Shown here one piece after another: positions 35,725 through 45,616 of a stretch of 64,000 nt of DNA. Under the pieces are notes generated by a model that did not search any database, was not told the DNA's origin, and was given only the letters and a program-made list of their open reading frames with translations. The translations under genes were made by a program, and so were the position numbers. This stretch comes from Pseudocolwellia agarivorans (GTDB lineage Bacteria > Pseudomonadota > Gammaproteobacteria > Enterobacterales > Alteromonadaceae): NCBI RefSeq assembly GCF_002000085.1, contig NZ_MUZU01000005.1:186001-250000 (forward strand), in the 5' to 3' direction. Position 1 is the first letter of the stretch. Every line of letters starts with the position of its first letter.

Positions 35725-37056
35725 TTAAGAACCAAATAACGATTCTTTAGTAACTAAATCAAAATGCTGAATTGAGGTTTTTAATTGTTCTTCAAACTGG
35801 TCGTTATTCAGAATAGATGCTCTGTGTTTATTGAAGAGCTTATTATATTGTTCAATTTTTTTACCTAAAATTTTCCAACCTTGTTGTTTGGCGCTTAAAG
35901 GCCAAGATTCAAGTTCTATTTTAGAGGTTTCAAGTTGGCCAGTAACAATACCAGACCAAGCAGGCCACATATTTTGACTCCCCGTAGCTTTTAACTGTTC
36001 AGGTGTAAAATTAGCAAATGACGACATAAAGGTTACCGCACTTTTTAACGCTCTGTAGTAATCTTCTAATGCATCTTCGTCATAGGCATCAATATGGATA
36101 TCATCTTGATTAGTATAGACTTTAGTTTTTCTTTGGGTGTGTACAACTACAGGTTTTGTGTGAACCACTTCAGTGTGTGCTACCTGTAAACTTGCTCCAG
36201 AGCTTTGCTGTGTCGCTTGTGGCATTGGATCATCATCGCCACCTACTTGTAAAAGCCCACCTTTACCTAAGCCACCACGAACAGATTGTGCTTTATAGTT
36301 GCGTAAGGCTTTAACCATTTGGTTGTAAGAGTCAGCAAAAGAAGCGGTTATTATTTTACCTTCGGGGGTATTTGAAAAACCACCCGCACCCGCAAAAGCA
36401 CCCCCGCTAAATAATCCTCCGGCAAAGCTAAAGTCATAATTTTTTGCATTACCTACAGCAGCAGAAACTTGCACACCCGATCTGTTTTCTATTAATAATA
36501 ATGTGGTGGCGGCTTCGTTTTGTTTGAAACCTCCGGCAACAACATTACCGAAACGCCCTAAAAAAGATCCCGCAATAGATTTAATACCACTGGTATTATT
36601 TTCTGCAAATTGAATTGATGGCGACAAAGTAAAGTCGGCAGCCACCATTTGACCTTTACCAAAGTTACTACCACTTCGTGATTCACCTGAATTCATCAAA
36701 GCCCTTTCTCGTTGCATCGCTGCCATAGCACCACCACGTTCAACGACTACAAAACAACCCGACTGTTGTATCATTAAACGTATAACAGGTTTGGTACTAC
36801 CCAAATTAGGCACGCGTCTACGATAGGTTGACCACCAAGGTAAACTGGTATCTTCAAACACGCTAACTGTGCCTAAAGCTTCGTCACACTTTGTTAATTG
36901 CGTATTAGCGTTTTGCGAATTTGCTCCGCCAGCTGAACCTGTAATTGTTCCACCACCTTGTCCGCCCCCCATTATAGGTGAAGTGCTCATACACCCCGTT
37001 AAGCCCGTACAAATTAAAGTAGATAAAATTAATGATATCCGTTTTTTAGTGACCAT
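35725..37056 (-). CDS. CsgG/HfaB-family outer-membrane lipoprotein
   Basis: A 443-residue lipoprotein: signal peptide with lipobox LTGC, acylated C22, followed by a Gly/Ser/Asn-rich linker ('GGGQGGGTITGSAGGANSQN'). The CsgG-like domain (about 55-265) shows 'LGTVSVFED', 'IRLMIQQSGCFVVVERG', 'GQMVAADFTLSPSI' and 'TTLLLIENRSGVQVSAAVG', as in CsgG where residues line the secretion pore. The C-terminal about 180 residues (280-443) are helical and charged with no family I know. No curli genes (csgA/B/E/F) are nearby. AGGA precedes the ATG. A MITE-like element begins 38 bp upstream of the start, and an HTH-TM-TPR gene lies divergently. Confidence 0.78.
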   Translation of the reverse strand: MVTKKRISLILSTLICTGLTGCMSTSPIMGGGQGGGTITGSAGGANSQNANTQLTKCDEALGTVSVFEDTSLPWWSTYRRRVPNLGSTKPVIRLMIQQSGCFVVVERGGAMAAMQRERALMNSGESRSGSNFGKGQMVAADFTLSPSIQFAENNTSGIKSIAGSFLGRFGNVVAGGFKQNEAATTLLLIENRSGVQVSAAVGNAKNYDFSFAGGLFSGGAFAGAGGFSNTPEGKIITASFADSYNQMVKALRNYKAQSVRGGLGKGGLLQVGGDDDPMPQATQQSSGASLQVAHTEVVHTKPVVVHTQRKTKVYTNQDDIHIDAYDEDALEDYYRALKSAVTFMSSFANFTPEQLKATGSQNMWPAWSGIVTGQLETSKIELESWPLSAKQQGWKILGKKIEQYNKLFNKHRASILNNDQFEEQLKTSIQHFDLVTKESLFGS

Positions 37057-37695
37057 AATTATTCATTCCTATCGAATTTTATTACTGATAACGTATACCC
37101 GTTATCATTCAAGATGCAGGTTTCAGTGGGAACTAAAAACAATTTAGGCAAGGCATTAAGTTTACGTCATGGTTATTCTCGGTAACTGCTCCTGCGTTAC
37201 CCTAATGTCCTACATCCATGTAGGAACCTGACTAAAGTTAATAACGATGCATAAATTGTTTTTAGACCCATCAAAGAAGCGCTTGAGCAAAATCACTTCG
37301 TCGTTAATGCTTTTTATAAGGGAACGACCATTATTACAAAGCATTGCCTTGAATTGATATCGCTCAAGCACTCTGAAATAGCCTCTTGAGTGGTAACGGG
37401 TATATACCCATAATTCAATGAGTATCATTGAGTTATTACCTAATACCTTGTTTATTTTCAGATTTATTGTGTCAAATAAAAGGAATTTTAGAATCGAGAG
37501 TTAACGATATTTAAGGAGAGATAACTGAGGTTAAAATGTAGACAAGTAAAATTTGAAGTGTAAGACTAGAAAAAATAAAATATAACAATAGATGATATAG
37601 TTTTCGTCAATTCATTACTGTATTTATTAAATAATAGAAGAGTTATAACGATAGGTTAACGGGAAATATATACCTAAAATATAAGGAATATTGAA
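37057..37695. other. Divergent intergenic region, 639 bp
   Basis: Half of it (37094-37404) is a MITE-like element. To its right is a 17-bp palindrome TCAATGA-GTA-TCATTGA (37415-37431), a possible operator, followed by about 260 bp of AT-rich DNA carrying the promoter of the HTH-TM-TPR gene. The promoter of the CsgG-type gene must be within 38 bp of its start or inside the element. Confidence 0.7.
37094..37404. mobile_element. MITE-like element, 311 bp
   Basis: The ends are inverted copies: left end TATACCCGTTATCATTCAAG..., right end (reverse complement) TATACCCGTTACCACTCAAG...; about 34 bp align with few mismatches and a weaker likeness runs further in (AATT.AGGCAA). The middle has a perfect hairpin TCCTACAT-CC-ATGTAGGA (37208-37225). 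Outside lies TA on both sides if TACCCGTTA is taken as the repeat, the target pattern of IS630/Tc1-type transposases. There is no transposase gene. A related 47-bp element lies at 53969-54015. Confidence 0.72.
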
Positions 37696-39726
37696 GTGGA
37701 GAAGCGCACTCGAAAAAGAGGTGTTAAAGCATCCAGAATAAAGCTTGAAGCTGCTTTACATAAAATAGGGTTAAAAACTCAAACTGCGTTAGCCCATAAA
37801 ATAGCGGAATTAGAAAATTTAGAAACCATTCCTAAAGATTTAGTTAATCGTGTTTTTAGAGAAGAAAACGTTTCGCCAAATACCTTAGCTCGAATTGCTA
37901 ACGCATTAGATGCAGAACCTTATACCCTTTATTTGTCTCAGCAAGAGCTTGAACAAAAAGAACAATTCGTCAATCCAGTTAAAACCGACCCAACAAATAA
38001 AACCGACCCAACAAATAAAACCGAACCACTAAACAAAACCGAACCACTAAACAAAACCAACTATATATTACCTGCTATTATTTTTACGATTCTTTTCGTT
38101 ATATTCATTGTTGGAATTTTGTTGTTTAAACCTTTTTCAGTTTTAACCAACAAAGAGCACAAAACGCCATTATTGCCTTTGGGGCAAGTAAGTTTATTAA
38201 TAGATGTTGATAATACGTTATCCAAAGGACTCTCCCGGCGAATTATTCAGCAGCTTCCTAGTAATATAAAAGCCATTACAATTAATCAAAATTTATTATC
38301 TAAGCAAGATCGGTCTTTCGATATTGCACAAGAGTTTCAATCAGATTCTGTGCTAACAATAAGAGTTTATGAGGTAAGTCGATATATTGGATTACAATAT
38401 TATTTATATTATAAAAATCAAGAAAGGCTTATTTGGACCGATGTAACTACTCACAGCTTGTTAAAGCAACAGTCGCAAAAACTGGCAAGTAATGTGCTGA
38501 ATAATTTATATTTTTATTTATCACTTAATGGTGCCGATAAAGCACAGTTATATCCTTCTATTTTAGCGCAAGATAACTATTTAAAAGCACGTAAATTATT
38601 AGACAATCAACAGTCTGAATTAAACATAAAAAGAGCACAAACCCTTTTAAACAATGCAATTACGTCGTTTAGTGATTTTGTTCAGGCACATGTTGCTATG
38701 TGCGAGTCGCTTATCGATGAGAGTTGGTCTGGTAATGAAAAACAAAAATTAGAGCAAGCCAATGAACATTGCCAACTTGCCTTGGCACTTCAACCTAATA
38801 ATAACTATGCCTTAGCAACTTCGGCTAATTTGATGCGACGTTCCGGTAGAGTTGATCAAGCTATCAATCAATATCATAGTATTTTACAAAATTGGCCTAA
38901 AAATATAGACGCGCTGTCAGGTGTTAGCGTGACGTATTTAGATGCTCATCGACAAAACCTTATTGAATTTCCTGATGCCTTAATTCAAGCGACATCCTTT
39001 GCACAACGCGCGATAGACATAGAGCCTGATTACTGGAAGCATCATTTTAATTTAGGAACCATTCAGTATTTTAATGGAGACAGTAAAGCAGCAATTATAG
39101 CGTTCACAAAAGCTAGTCAGCTAAATCCTAACGAGCTGGCGTATGTTAATTTAGGTTCAATGCAGCTATGTCAAGGCCAAACGCAAGAAGCCTTATCGTC
39201 TTATCAACAAGCTTATCATCTAGCACCTAACTCGTATTTAGGGCAAGAGTTTTTAGGACAAGCTTATTATCAACTAGCTAATTTTGAAGCTTCTCAAGAG
39301 TTTAGATCTGCAGCGATAAAAGTTATGGATAGCACTAACATTGGAGGCATTCATCAAGTTTGGGGGAATTTGGGTAACTCCTATCGACAACTTAAACAAA
39401 ATGATGAAGCGATTGAAGCCTACCTCAATGCCTTAAAGATTATAGAAAGAGATAAACTCAGAGGTAATATCACGATAATGGATAAAATTTATCAACAGTT
39501 TTATAGTCTTATTCTTAATAAGTTGTCACCTACGCAGTATAAATTTGCTTTAGACTTACCTGATTATTTAGTACTTGAAGATTTGGATGCGAGCGCAACC
39601 GTGTATTTAGCTTTAATTCAACGTTACACCAATCAACCAGAACAAGCCGATAAAACGATAGCTTCGCTTAAACAAAAATGCCCTGGTTATGTTAGTTTTC
39701 CTGATTTACAACAAGCGCTTAATTGA
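37696..39726 (+). CDS. HTH-transmembrane-TPR protein, possible one-component regulator
   Basis: A 676-residue protein with a GTG start (AAGGA eight bases upstream). Residues 1-75 look like an XRE-type HTH ('TQTALAHKIAELENLETIPKDLVNRVF...NVSPNTLARIANALDAEPYTLYL'-type pattern). A linker of tandem repeats (96-121) leads to one membrane span (122-144, YILPAIIFTILFVIFIVGILLF in part). The outer part has an alpha/beta region (about 160-275, 'QVSLLIDVDNTLSKGLSRRI', 'SVLTIRVYEVSRYI') like the TolB-N/FlgO-like domain of CadC-type regulators, then TPR repeats (about 290-600, 'PDYWKHHFNLGTIQYFNGD', 'QVWGNLGNSYRQLKQNDEA'). The layout suggests DNA binding inside and sensing outside. Divergent from the CsgG-type gene. 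Confidence 0.75.
   Translation: MEKRTRKRGVKASRIKLEAALHKIGLKTQTALAHKIAELENLETIPKDLVNRVFREENVSPNTLARIANALDAEPYTLYLSQQELEQKEQFVNPVKTDPTNKTDPTNKTEPLNKTEPLNKTNYILPAIIFTILFVIFIVGILLFKPFSVLTNKEHKTPLLPLGQVSLLIDVDNTLSKGLSRRIIQQLPSNIKAITINQNLLSKQDRSFDIAQEFQSDSVLTIRVYEVSRYIGLQYYLYYKNQERLIWTDVTTHSLLKQQSQKLASNVLNNLYFYLSLNGADKAQLYPSILAQDNYLKARKLLDNQQSELNIKRAQTLLNNAITSFSDFVQAHVAMCESLIDESWSGNEKQKLEQANEHCQLALALQPNNNYALATSANLMRRSGRVDQAINQYHSILQNWPKNIDALSGVSVTYLDAHRQNLIEFPDALIQATSFAQRAIDIEPDYWKHHFNLGTIQYFNGDSKAAIIAFTKASQLNPNELAYVNLGSMQLCQGQTQEALSSYQQAYHLAPNSYLGQEFLGQAYYQLANFEASQEFRSAAIKVMDSTNIGGIHQVWGNLGNSYRQLKQNDEAIEAYLNALKIIERDKLRGNITIMDKIYQQFYSLILNKLSPTQYKFALDLPDYLVLEDLDASATVYLALIQRYTNQPEQADKTIASLKQKCPGYVSFPDLQQALN
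37981..38058 (+). repeat. 18-bp tandem repeat, about 4.3 units, in a linker
   Basis: Two copies of AAAACCGACCCAACAAAT (37981-38016), two of AAAACCGAACCACTAAAC (38017-38052) and a partial copy. They encode the hexapeptides KTDPTN and KTEPLN between HTH and membrane span; the unit length keeps the frame for any copy number. Confidence 0.93.
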
Positions 39727-39730
39727 TTAT

Positions 39731-39762
39731 TTATACCAAACGTATTAATGCGTTTGGTATAA
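39731..39762. terminator. Palindromic hairpin after the HTH-TM-TPR gene
   Basis: TTATACCAAACG / CGTTTGGTATAA perfect 12-bp stem, 8-base loop, 5 bp past the stop. No T-run. The 19 bases from 39744 (ATTAATGCGTTTGGTATAA) recur exactly at 18411-18429 after gppA, so it may be a dispersed palindromic repeat used as a 3' end. Confidence 0.65.
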
Positions 39763-39812
39763 ATTAGCTGAGCGTTTATTGAATTCATGACAAAGTAGTT
39801 CACGCTTGTGAA

Positions 39813-40298
39813 CTAGGATTTTAGAGAAGGTAAATAATCTATTTGGGTAACAAACCAGTCTTTAATACCTGCTGGCGTTTTAACAGTCACATCATCATCT
39901 ACTTCTTTCTTTAAGCAAGCACGTGCCATTGGAGAGTCAATAGAGATGTAATCGTGTCGACCATATATTTCTTCAGGTCCCACAATTCTAAATTTAAGCA
40001 TTTCTCCCTCTTCATTCTCAAGGGTAACCCAAGCACCAAAAAATATTTTACCTTCTTGCTGGGGATGATATTCAACAACTTTTATATCTTCTAATGTTTT
40101 TGTTAAGAAACGAACTCTGCGGTCAATCTCTCTTAATCTTTTCTTGTTATATTGATAATCTGCATTTTCCGATCTATCACCTAAGCTGGCTGCCCACGAG
40201 ACTTTTTTCGTGGTTTCTGGCCTTTCTTTACGCCATAACGTATCTAATTCGTTTTGAAGGTTTTGGTAACCTTCTTTGGTAATTAATTTTGTTTTCAT
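39813..40298 (-). CDS. greB: Transcription elongation factor GreB
   Basis: A 161-residue Gre factor (E. coli GreB 158). The N-terminal coiled coil has the GreB form 'LDTLWRKERPETTKKV' and the tip 'AASLGDRSENADYQYNKKRL' with the two catalytic acidic residues (D in GDR, E in SEN); the C-terminal FKBP-like domain reads 'GAWVTLENEEGE...FRIVGPEEI...YISIDSPMARA'. GreB enters the RNA polymerase secondary channel and stimulates transcript cleavage in backtracked complexes. No SD. Its stop begins an 8-bp hairpin (TAGTTCAC with complement, 39796-39815). 16 bp after the TetR gene on the same strand. Confidence 0.97.
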   Translation of the reverse strand: MKTKLITKEGYQNLQNELDTLWRKERPETTKKVSWAASLGDRSENADYQYNKKRLREIDRRVRFLTKTLEDIKVVEYHPQQEGKIFFGAWVTLENEEGEMLKFRIVGPEEIYGRHDYISIDSPMARACLKKEVDDDVTVKTPAGIKDWFVTQIDYLPSLKS

Positions 40299-40314
40299 CG
40301 TTTATCTAATTTTT

Positions 40315-40932
40315 TTACTCAAACGGTAAAAGTAATGTTTTTATTGTTGGACGTAGTGCTACTAATACGGTTTCTTCTGTTAACTCAGGATAAAGTGTTT
40401 TTCTTAATAATAGCCCTGCCATTACTGAAAAAATAACATTAATTCGACTTTCTAGCTCAACTTTAGAGGCATTTTTTATGATACTACGTTCACTGGTCAG
40501 TAACTGCCACATTCTATCGCGAGCTTGAGTATCTGCATCTTGCAATAAAGTAGCAACTTTATTGTTTCGTCCTGCTTCGGCTAGCATTTCTAAATCTACA
40601 GCACAGGCTTCTGTATCCATATGCCTTTGTACACCTACGTTTAAGCCATCAAGTAGTATAGTTAACATGTCTCCAGGTTGTTCTTTAAACTGCTGAAATA
40701 TAGAAAACATTTCTTGCATATCTTGTTCAATAATACTCTCTATAATCGCTTCTTTACTCTCAAAGTAATTATAAATATGTCCTGCACTCATGCCCGCAGT
40801 TTTTGATATTTCAGCCATACCTGCACCATGAAAACCTTTACGGCGAAAACAATCAGCCGCTGCAGTCAGTACTTGGTTACGACGAGCTTCAGCTAACGCT
40901 GGGTCAGTATGTCTTTTCGTTTTTGGTTTCAT
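40315..40932 (-). CDS. TetR/AcrR family regulator
   Basis: A 205-residue TetR-type repressor. HTH: 'VLTAAADCFRRKGFHGAGMAEISKTAGMSAGHIYNYFESKEAI' pattern (residues about 18-62); the rest is the all-helical ligand domain. SD GAGGAG is excellent. It lies downstream of the RND efflux genes on the same strand (113 bp after the outer-membrane gene) and most likely represses them by binding the 22-bp palindrome at 46799-46820. An imperfect CGAAC-N6-GTTCG repeat lies 15 bp upstream of its own start (40947-40962). Confidence 0.92.
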   Translation of the reverse strand: MKPKTKRHTDPALAEARRNQVLTAAADCFRRKGFHGAGMAEISKTAGMSAGHIYNYFESKEAIIESIIEQDMQEMFSIFQQFKEQPGDMLTILLDGLNVGVQRHMDTEACAVDLEMLAEAGRNNKVATLLQDADTQARDRMWQLLTSERSIIKNASKVELESRINVIFSVMAGLLLRKTLYPELTEETVLVALRPTIKTLLLPFE

Positions 40933-40993
40933 AAGAAACTCCTCAGCGAACGTTTAAGTTCGATATAAATGCCATGCATTTAATTTGGTTTTT

Positions 40994-41036
40994 AAGTCTA
41001 TTTAATTTCAGTTTATTGACTGAATAAAATAGACTT
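40994..41036. terminator. Long imperfect hairpin between efflux operon and tetR
   Basis: AAGTCTATTT...TTCAGT pairs with ACTGAA...AAATAGACTT with one small bulge and loop TTATTG (stem about 16-18 bp), 9 bp past the outer-membrane gene stop. The T-run is poor on the minus strand. It may end the operon or separate the tetR message by processing. Confidence 0.6.
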
Positions 41037-41045
41037 TTAATAATA

Positions 41046-42473
41046 TTACTTGGCCAGTTTTACCGATTGTTCCCAACCACCACCGAGCACTTTATATAAG
41101 CTAATTTGGCTAGCTAATAGTGCTTGTTGACCTGAAATTTGTTGTTGCTGGGCGCTATACCAAGTTCTTTGTGCGTCAAGTACTTGTAGGTAGCTATCAA
41201 CTCCATTGTCGTAACGCGCTTTTGATAAGTCGAAGGTTGATTGGCGACTTTGTAGTAATATATTTAACGCAGTTAGCTGTTCTTGATAGCCTTCTCGGTC
41301 AGCTAATGCATCGGCTACTTCACGAAAAGCTTGCTGAATTTTTTGCTGATAAGTCATAAGCGCAATTTGTTGATCAGCTTGTGCTACATCTAACCTTGCT
41401 TGATTTCGACCCATATTAAAAATGGGTAAACTTACCGAAGGCACAAAGCTCCATGTACCAGAACCTGAATTAAATAAGTTACCTAAATCACTTGAAGCGC
41501 TGCCTGCATTGGCTGTTAAGCTAATACTTGGATAAAAGGCAGCACGTGCAACACCAATATTAGCATTTGCCGCTAATAATTGATGTTCGGCCGCTTTTAT
41601 ATCAGGGCGTTGCGTTAATAATTCTGAAGGTAAGCCAACGGGCACTGCAGGTAAATTAAGCAATGAATTTAGTGATTTGTTGGGGAGTAAATCGTTCGAC
41701 ACTGGTTTACCTACAAGCAAATTGAGGGCATTTTTGTCACGCTTTACTAGGCGTTTATAAGTAGCAATATCTACCTTAGCTGCAGCTACTGTGCTTTTAA
41801 GTTGCTCGAGTGTAATTTTTGATGCTGCCCCTAAATCAAAGCTTTTCTGCGTAAGCGATAATGACTCTTGCTGAGATGTAAGCGTTTCTTGAGCAAGCGT
41901 TAATAATTGTTGATCGGTAGCAAAGTTTAGCCATGCATTGGCCAGTTCAGCAACTAATGATATTTGTGTGCTGTATTGACTCAGCTCTGTTGAATATAGC
42001 GTTTGCAAAGCTTGTTCAGATTGATTTCGTACTTTACCCCAAAGGTCTAACTCATAAGAAGTAATGCCCACAGTTGCACTGTATTGAGAGTTAATACGTG
42101 CATTACCTGTGCCTGATAAATCAGCGGGTAACTGTTGGCGACTACCTGAACCATTGATATCAAATGAAGGATATAATGCTGAATCTTCAATTTGATATAA
42201 ACCACGCACACGCTGTACGTTAAGTAGAGCAATTTGCATGTTTTTATTGTGTTCAAGGCTTTGTGCTATCAGCGTTTGTAACTTTTCATCACTGAAAAAC
42301 TGCTGCCACTTTAACGGAACAACTTGTTCTTGAGGCAAATCTGATGAATATGCATTAGGAACAGGTAAATCAATTTTTTGTTGCTGAGGCGCTAATTGAC
42401 AACCACTTAAAACAATCAGTGTGATAGCGCTTAAGCTGAGTACTTTTTTTGAATTACGCTTTTTTATATTCAT
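41046..42473 (-). CDS. RND efflux outer-membrane channel lipoprotein (OprM/NodT type)
   Basis: A 475-residue TolC-superfamily protein with lipobox LSGC (acylated C25) and two OEP repeats: '[39 protein letters not shown]' (first part), '[33 protein letters not shown]' (the OprM-type RPDI motif) and C-terminal '[24 protein letters not shown]'. It gives the outer-membrane exit duct of the tripartite pump. The ATG overlaps the permease stop by 4 bp and has AGGAG. Confidence 0.94.
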   Translation of the reverse strand: MNIKKRNSKKVLSLSAITLIVLSGCQLAPQQQKIDLPVPNAYSSDLPQEQVVPLKWQQFFSDEKLQTLIAQSLEHNKNMQIALLNVQRVRGLYQIEDSALYPSFDINGSGSRQQLPADLSGTGNARINSQYSATVGITSYELDLWGKVRNQSEQALQTLYSTELSQYSTQISLVAELANAWLNFATDQQLLTLAQETLTSQQESLSLTQKSFDLGAASKITLEQLKSTVAAAKVDIATYKRLVKRDKNALNLLVGKPVSNDLLPNKSLNSLLNLPAVPVGLPSELLTQRPDIKAAEHQLLAANANIGVARAAFYPSISLTANAGSASSDLGNLFNSGSGTWSFVPSVSLPIFNMGRNQARLDVAQADQQIALMTYQQKIQQAFREVADALADREGYQEQLTALNILLQSRQSTFDLSKARYDNGVDSYLQVLDAQRTWYSAQQQQISGQQALLASQISLYKVLGGGWEQSVKLAK

Positions 42474-45400
42474 TTCGAGATCTCCTGTGGAGAGTTTTTC
42501 GGTTTACCCGGAAATACTCGACGGACAAGTACAAAAAACATAGGTACAAATATTACGACTAATATTGAGGATGCCAGCGTACCGCCTATAATTGAAATAC
42601 CTAATGCGTTCTGCGCACCAGATCCTGCACTTGAGGCAATAGCAAGAGGTATAACACCACAAATAAATGCCATTGATGTCATTAAAATAGGGCGTAAGCG
42701 CAAGCGTACTGCTGCAATTGCTGCATCAACAACACTCAGTCCTTCTTCCATTTGGTGAATAGCAAATTCAACAATTAATATGGCATTTTTTGACGCTAAG
42801 CCTATTGTGGTTAGCAAGCCTACTTGTAAGTAAATATCGTTTGATAATCCACCGCCAAACGCCGCCATAATCGCACCAAATATACCTAAAGGAACAATAA
42901 GCATAACCGCAAATGGTACCGACCAACTCTCATATAGCGCCGCTAAACATAAAAATACAAACAGCAGAGACAAGCCATAAAGTAAGGGCGCTTGACCACC
43001 ACTTGAGCGCTCTTGATACGATATACCAGACCATTCAGAAGCAACACCTTTTGGTAGCAAGGTAACTAAACGTTCCATTTCATCCATAGCTTGCCCGGTA
43101 CTGTAACCAGGTGCAGCACTACCTTGAATCTCCATAGAAGAAAAGCCGTTATAGCGCTCTAAACGAGGTGAGCCATAAGACCAAAATGAACGAGCAAATG
43201 CAGAAAATGGCACCATATCACCGTTGTTATTGCGTACGTACCACTTGTTAAGATCTTCTGGCACCATACGAGACTCGGCATTACCTTGTAGATATACTTT
43301 TTTCACGCGACCACGGTCGATAAAGTCATTAACATAGCGACTACCCCATGCGGTAGAAAGCGTACTATTAATATTAGCTTGCGACACACCGAGTGCTTCA
43401 GCTTTTTCAAGGTCGATATCAAGTTGTAATTCTGGCATGTCTTCTTGACCATTAGGGCGAACGCCCGCCAAAATAGGACTTTGGCTAGCTAAACCTAACA
43501 ATTGGTTTCGAGCGGCTAATAAATTGTCGTGACCAAGGCCTACTCGGTCTTGTAAGAACATGTTAAAACCGTTCGCTGTACCTAACTCAACAATAGCAGG
43601 AGGTGGAAAAGCAAAAACAAAGGCTTCTTTTATTGTAGAAAAGTACCCCATGCCTTTCCCTGCAACGGCATGAACAGATAAATCGTCACGTTGACGTTCA
43701 TCCCAATGCTTTAAGCTAACAAAGCCAATAGCCGAATTTTGTCCTGAACCAGCAAAACTAAAACCAGTTACAGTAAAAATACCCTTAACCGCTTCTGATT
43801 GATCGTTTAGATAATGATTTTCTACTTTTTTAACTACAGCTAATGTTTGTTGAGTTGTTGAACCTGCTGGCAACATAACTTGGTTAAATAAAATACCTTG
43901 ATCTTCGTCAGGTAAGAATGCTGTAGGTAAGTGTGAAAATACGTACACCATGCCACCAACAATAACGGCATAAATAAGTAGATAGCGTTTAGAATGTGCA
44001 ATCATTCGGCCAACAAAACCTTGCGTACCTGCATTGGTTTTGTCGAATCCACGGTTAAATCCAGAAAAGAACTTACCTATTAATGAACTGTTGTTATGAA
44101 CATGACTAGGTTTTAGTAATGTTGCACATAATGCTGGGGTTAAAATTAACGCAACTAATACTGAAAGACCCATTGCAGAAACAAGGGTAATAGAAAATTG
44201 ACGATAGATAACACCGGTAGAACCACTAAAGAATGCCATAGGTATAAATACCGCTGAAAGTACCATCGCAATGCCTACAAGCGCACCTTTAATTTCATCC
44301 ATTGATTTACGCGTTGCTTCAAGCGCTGATAGTTTTTCTTCACTCATTAAACGTTCAACGTTTTCAACAACAACAATCGCATCATCTACTAGCAAACCTA
44401 TGGCAAGCACCATAGCAAACATAGTTAAGGTATTAATGGAGTAACCAAATGTATATAAAATGGCAAATGTTCCAAGTAATACAACGGGCACAGCAATAGT
44501 AGGAATAAGTGTTGCTCTGAAGTTTTGTAAAAACAGATACATAACTACAAATACCAATACGACAGCTTCAATAAGTGTATGTATAACTTTTTCAATAGAG
44601 AGTGATACAAATGGCGTTGTATCGTAAGGAATAACCGTTTCTAAACCTTCAGGGAAGAATGGTTCAAGTTCTTTAAGTGCATCTTTAACACCTTGGGCTG
44701 TATCAAGCGCATTAGCCCCGCTTGCCAGTTTTACACCTAAACCTGCAGCAGGCTTACCATTAAAGCGGGCAACTACTCCGTAGTTTTCACCGCCTAGTTC
44801 AACCTTTGCTACGTCTTTAAGGCGAACGATTGAACCGTTAGGGTTTGTTTTAACTGAAATTTGTTCGAATTGTTCAGGTGTTTGTAAACGGCTTTGTGCT
44901 GTAACTGTTGCATTAAGCTGTTGCCCTGCTATTGAAGGCATTCCACCAAGTTGGCCAGCAGATACTTGTGCATTTTGTGCCGTGATCGCTGCATTAATGT
45001 CAGCAGGCGTTAATTTGAAATTTTGTAATTTTGCCGGATCTAACCAAATTCGCATGGCATATTGAGAACCAAAGAGCTGAGCTTCACCAACACCATTAAC
45101 ACGCGAGACAATATCTTGTACATTTGATGAAACATAATCACCAATATCGATATTATTCATGCTACCGTCTTGCGATACAAAACCTACTACAAGTAAAAAG
45201 TTGCGAGCTGATTTAGCGACTACTACGCCTTGTCTTTGTACTTCTTCAGGTAAAAGAGGTGTTGCTGTTGCGAGTTTATTTTGTACCTGAACTTGTGCAA
45301 TATCAGGATCGGTATCAGCACTAAACGTTAAAGTAAGCGTTGCAGAACCACTTGATTCTGAAGTAGACGACATATATAACAAGCCGTCTAATCCTTTCAT

Positions 45401-45604
45401 TTTTTGTTCAATAACTTGAGTTACTGAGTCTTCAAGCGTTCGAGCTGATGCTCCCGGATAGTTAGCCGTAATACTAATAGCGGGCGGTGCAATGGAAGGA
45501 TATTGCGCAATAGGTAAACTATTAATTGCTAAAATACCTGCTAGCATTACTACAATAGCAAGTACCCAAGCAAATATAGGTCTATCGATAAAAAATCGTG
45601 ACAT
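42470..45604 (-). CDS. RND multidrug efflux permease (AcrB/MexB family)
   Basis: A 1044-residue HAE1-type permease. N-terminal '[36 protein letters not shown]'-type start, proton-relay aspartates in TM4 '[17 protein letters not shown]', '[15 protein letters not shown]', docking and pore domains, and '[20 protein letters not shown]' in the second half. It uses the proton gradient to export drugs, dyes, detergents or bile-like compounds via the adaptor and outer-membrane channel. SD GGAGAA. 12 bp after the adaptor gene. Confidence 0.96.
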   Translation of the reverse strand: MSRFFIDRPIFAWVLAIVVMLAGILAINSLPIAQYPSIAPPAISITANYPGASARTLEDSVTQVIEQKMKGLDGLLYMSSTSESSGSATLTLTFSADTDPDIAQVQVQNKLATATPLLPEEVQRQGVVVAKSARNFLLVVGFVSQDGSMNNIDIGDYVSSNVQDIVSRVNGVGEAQLFGSQYAMRIWLDPAKLQNFKLTPADINAAITAQNAQVSAGQLGGMPSIAGQQLNATVTAQSRLQTPEQFEQISVKTNPNGSIVRLKDVAKVELGGENYGVVARFNGKPAAGLGVKLASGANALDTAQGVKDALKELEPFFPEGLETVIPYDTTPFVSLSIEKVIHTLIEAVVLVFVVMYLFLQNFRATLIPTIAVPVVLLGTFAILYTFGYSINTLTMFAMVLAIGLLVDDAIVVVENVERLMSEEKLSALEATRKSMDEIKGALVGIAMVLSAVFIPMAFFSGSTGVIYRQFSITLVSAMGLSVLVALILTPALCATLLKPSHVHNNSSLIGKFFSGFNRGFDKTNAGTQGFVGRMIAHSKRYLLIYAVIVGGMVYVFSHLPTAFLPDEDQGILFNQVMLPAGSTTQQTLAVVKKVENHYLNDQSEAVKGIFTVTGFSFAGSGQNSAIGFVSLKHWDERQRDDLSVHAVAGKGMGYFSTIKEAFVFAFPPPAIVELGTANGFNMFLQDRVGLGHDNLLAARNQLLGLASQSPILAGVRPNGQEDMPELQLDIDLEKAEALGVSQANINSTLSTAWGSRYVNDFIDRGRVKKVYLQGNAESRMVPEDLNKWYVRNNNGDMVPFSAFARSFWSYGSPRLERYNGFSSMEIQGSAAPGYSTGQAMDEMERLVTLLPKGVASEWSGISYQERSSGGQAPLLYGLSLLFVFLCLAALYESWSVPFAVMLIVPLGIFGAIMAAFGGGLSNDIYLQVGLLTTIGLASKNAILIVEFAIHQMEEGLSVVDAAIAAVRLRLRPILMTSMAFICGVIPLAIASSAGSGAQNALGISIIGGTLASSILVVIFVPMFFVLVRRVFPGKPKNSPQEISK

Positions 45605-45616
45605 TCAGGTTCTCCG

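Noticed and set aside
35725-37056. Curli secretion locus
   Set aside because: Only a CsgG-like lipoprotein is present; no csgA, B, D, E or F gene lies within reach.
37210-37428. A 72-codon minus-strand frame in the MITE-like element
   Set aside because: It starts outside and ends inside the element, runs through its inverted repeat and has no SD; it arises from the repeat sequence.
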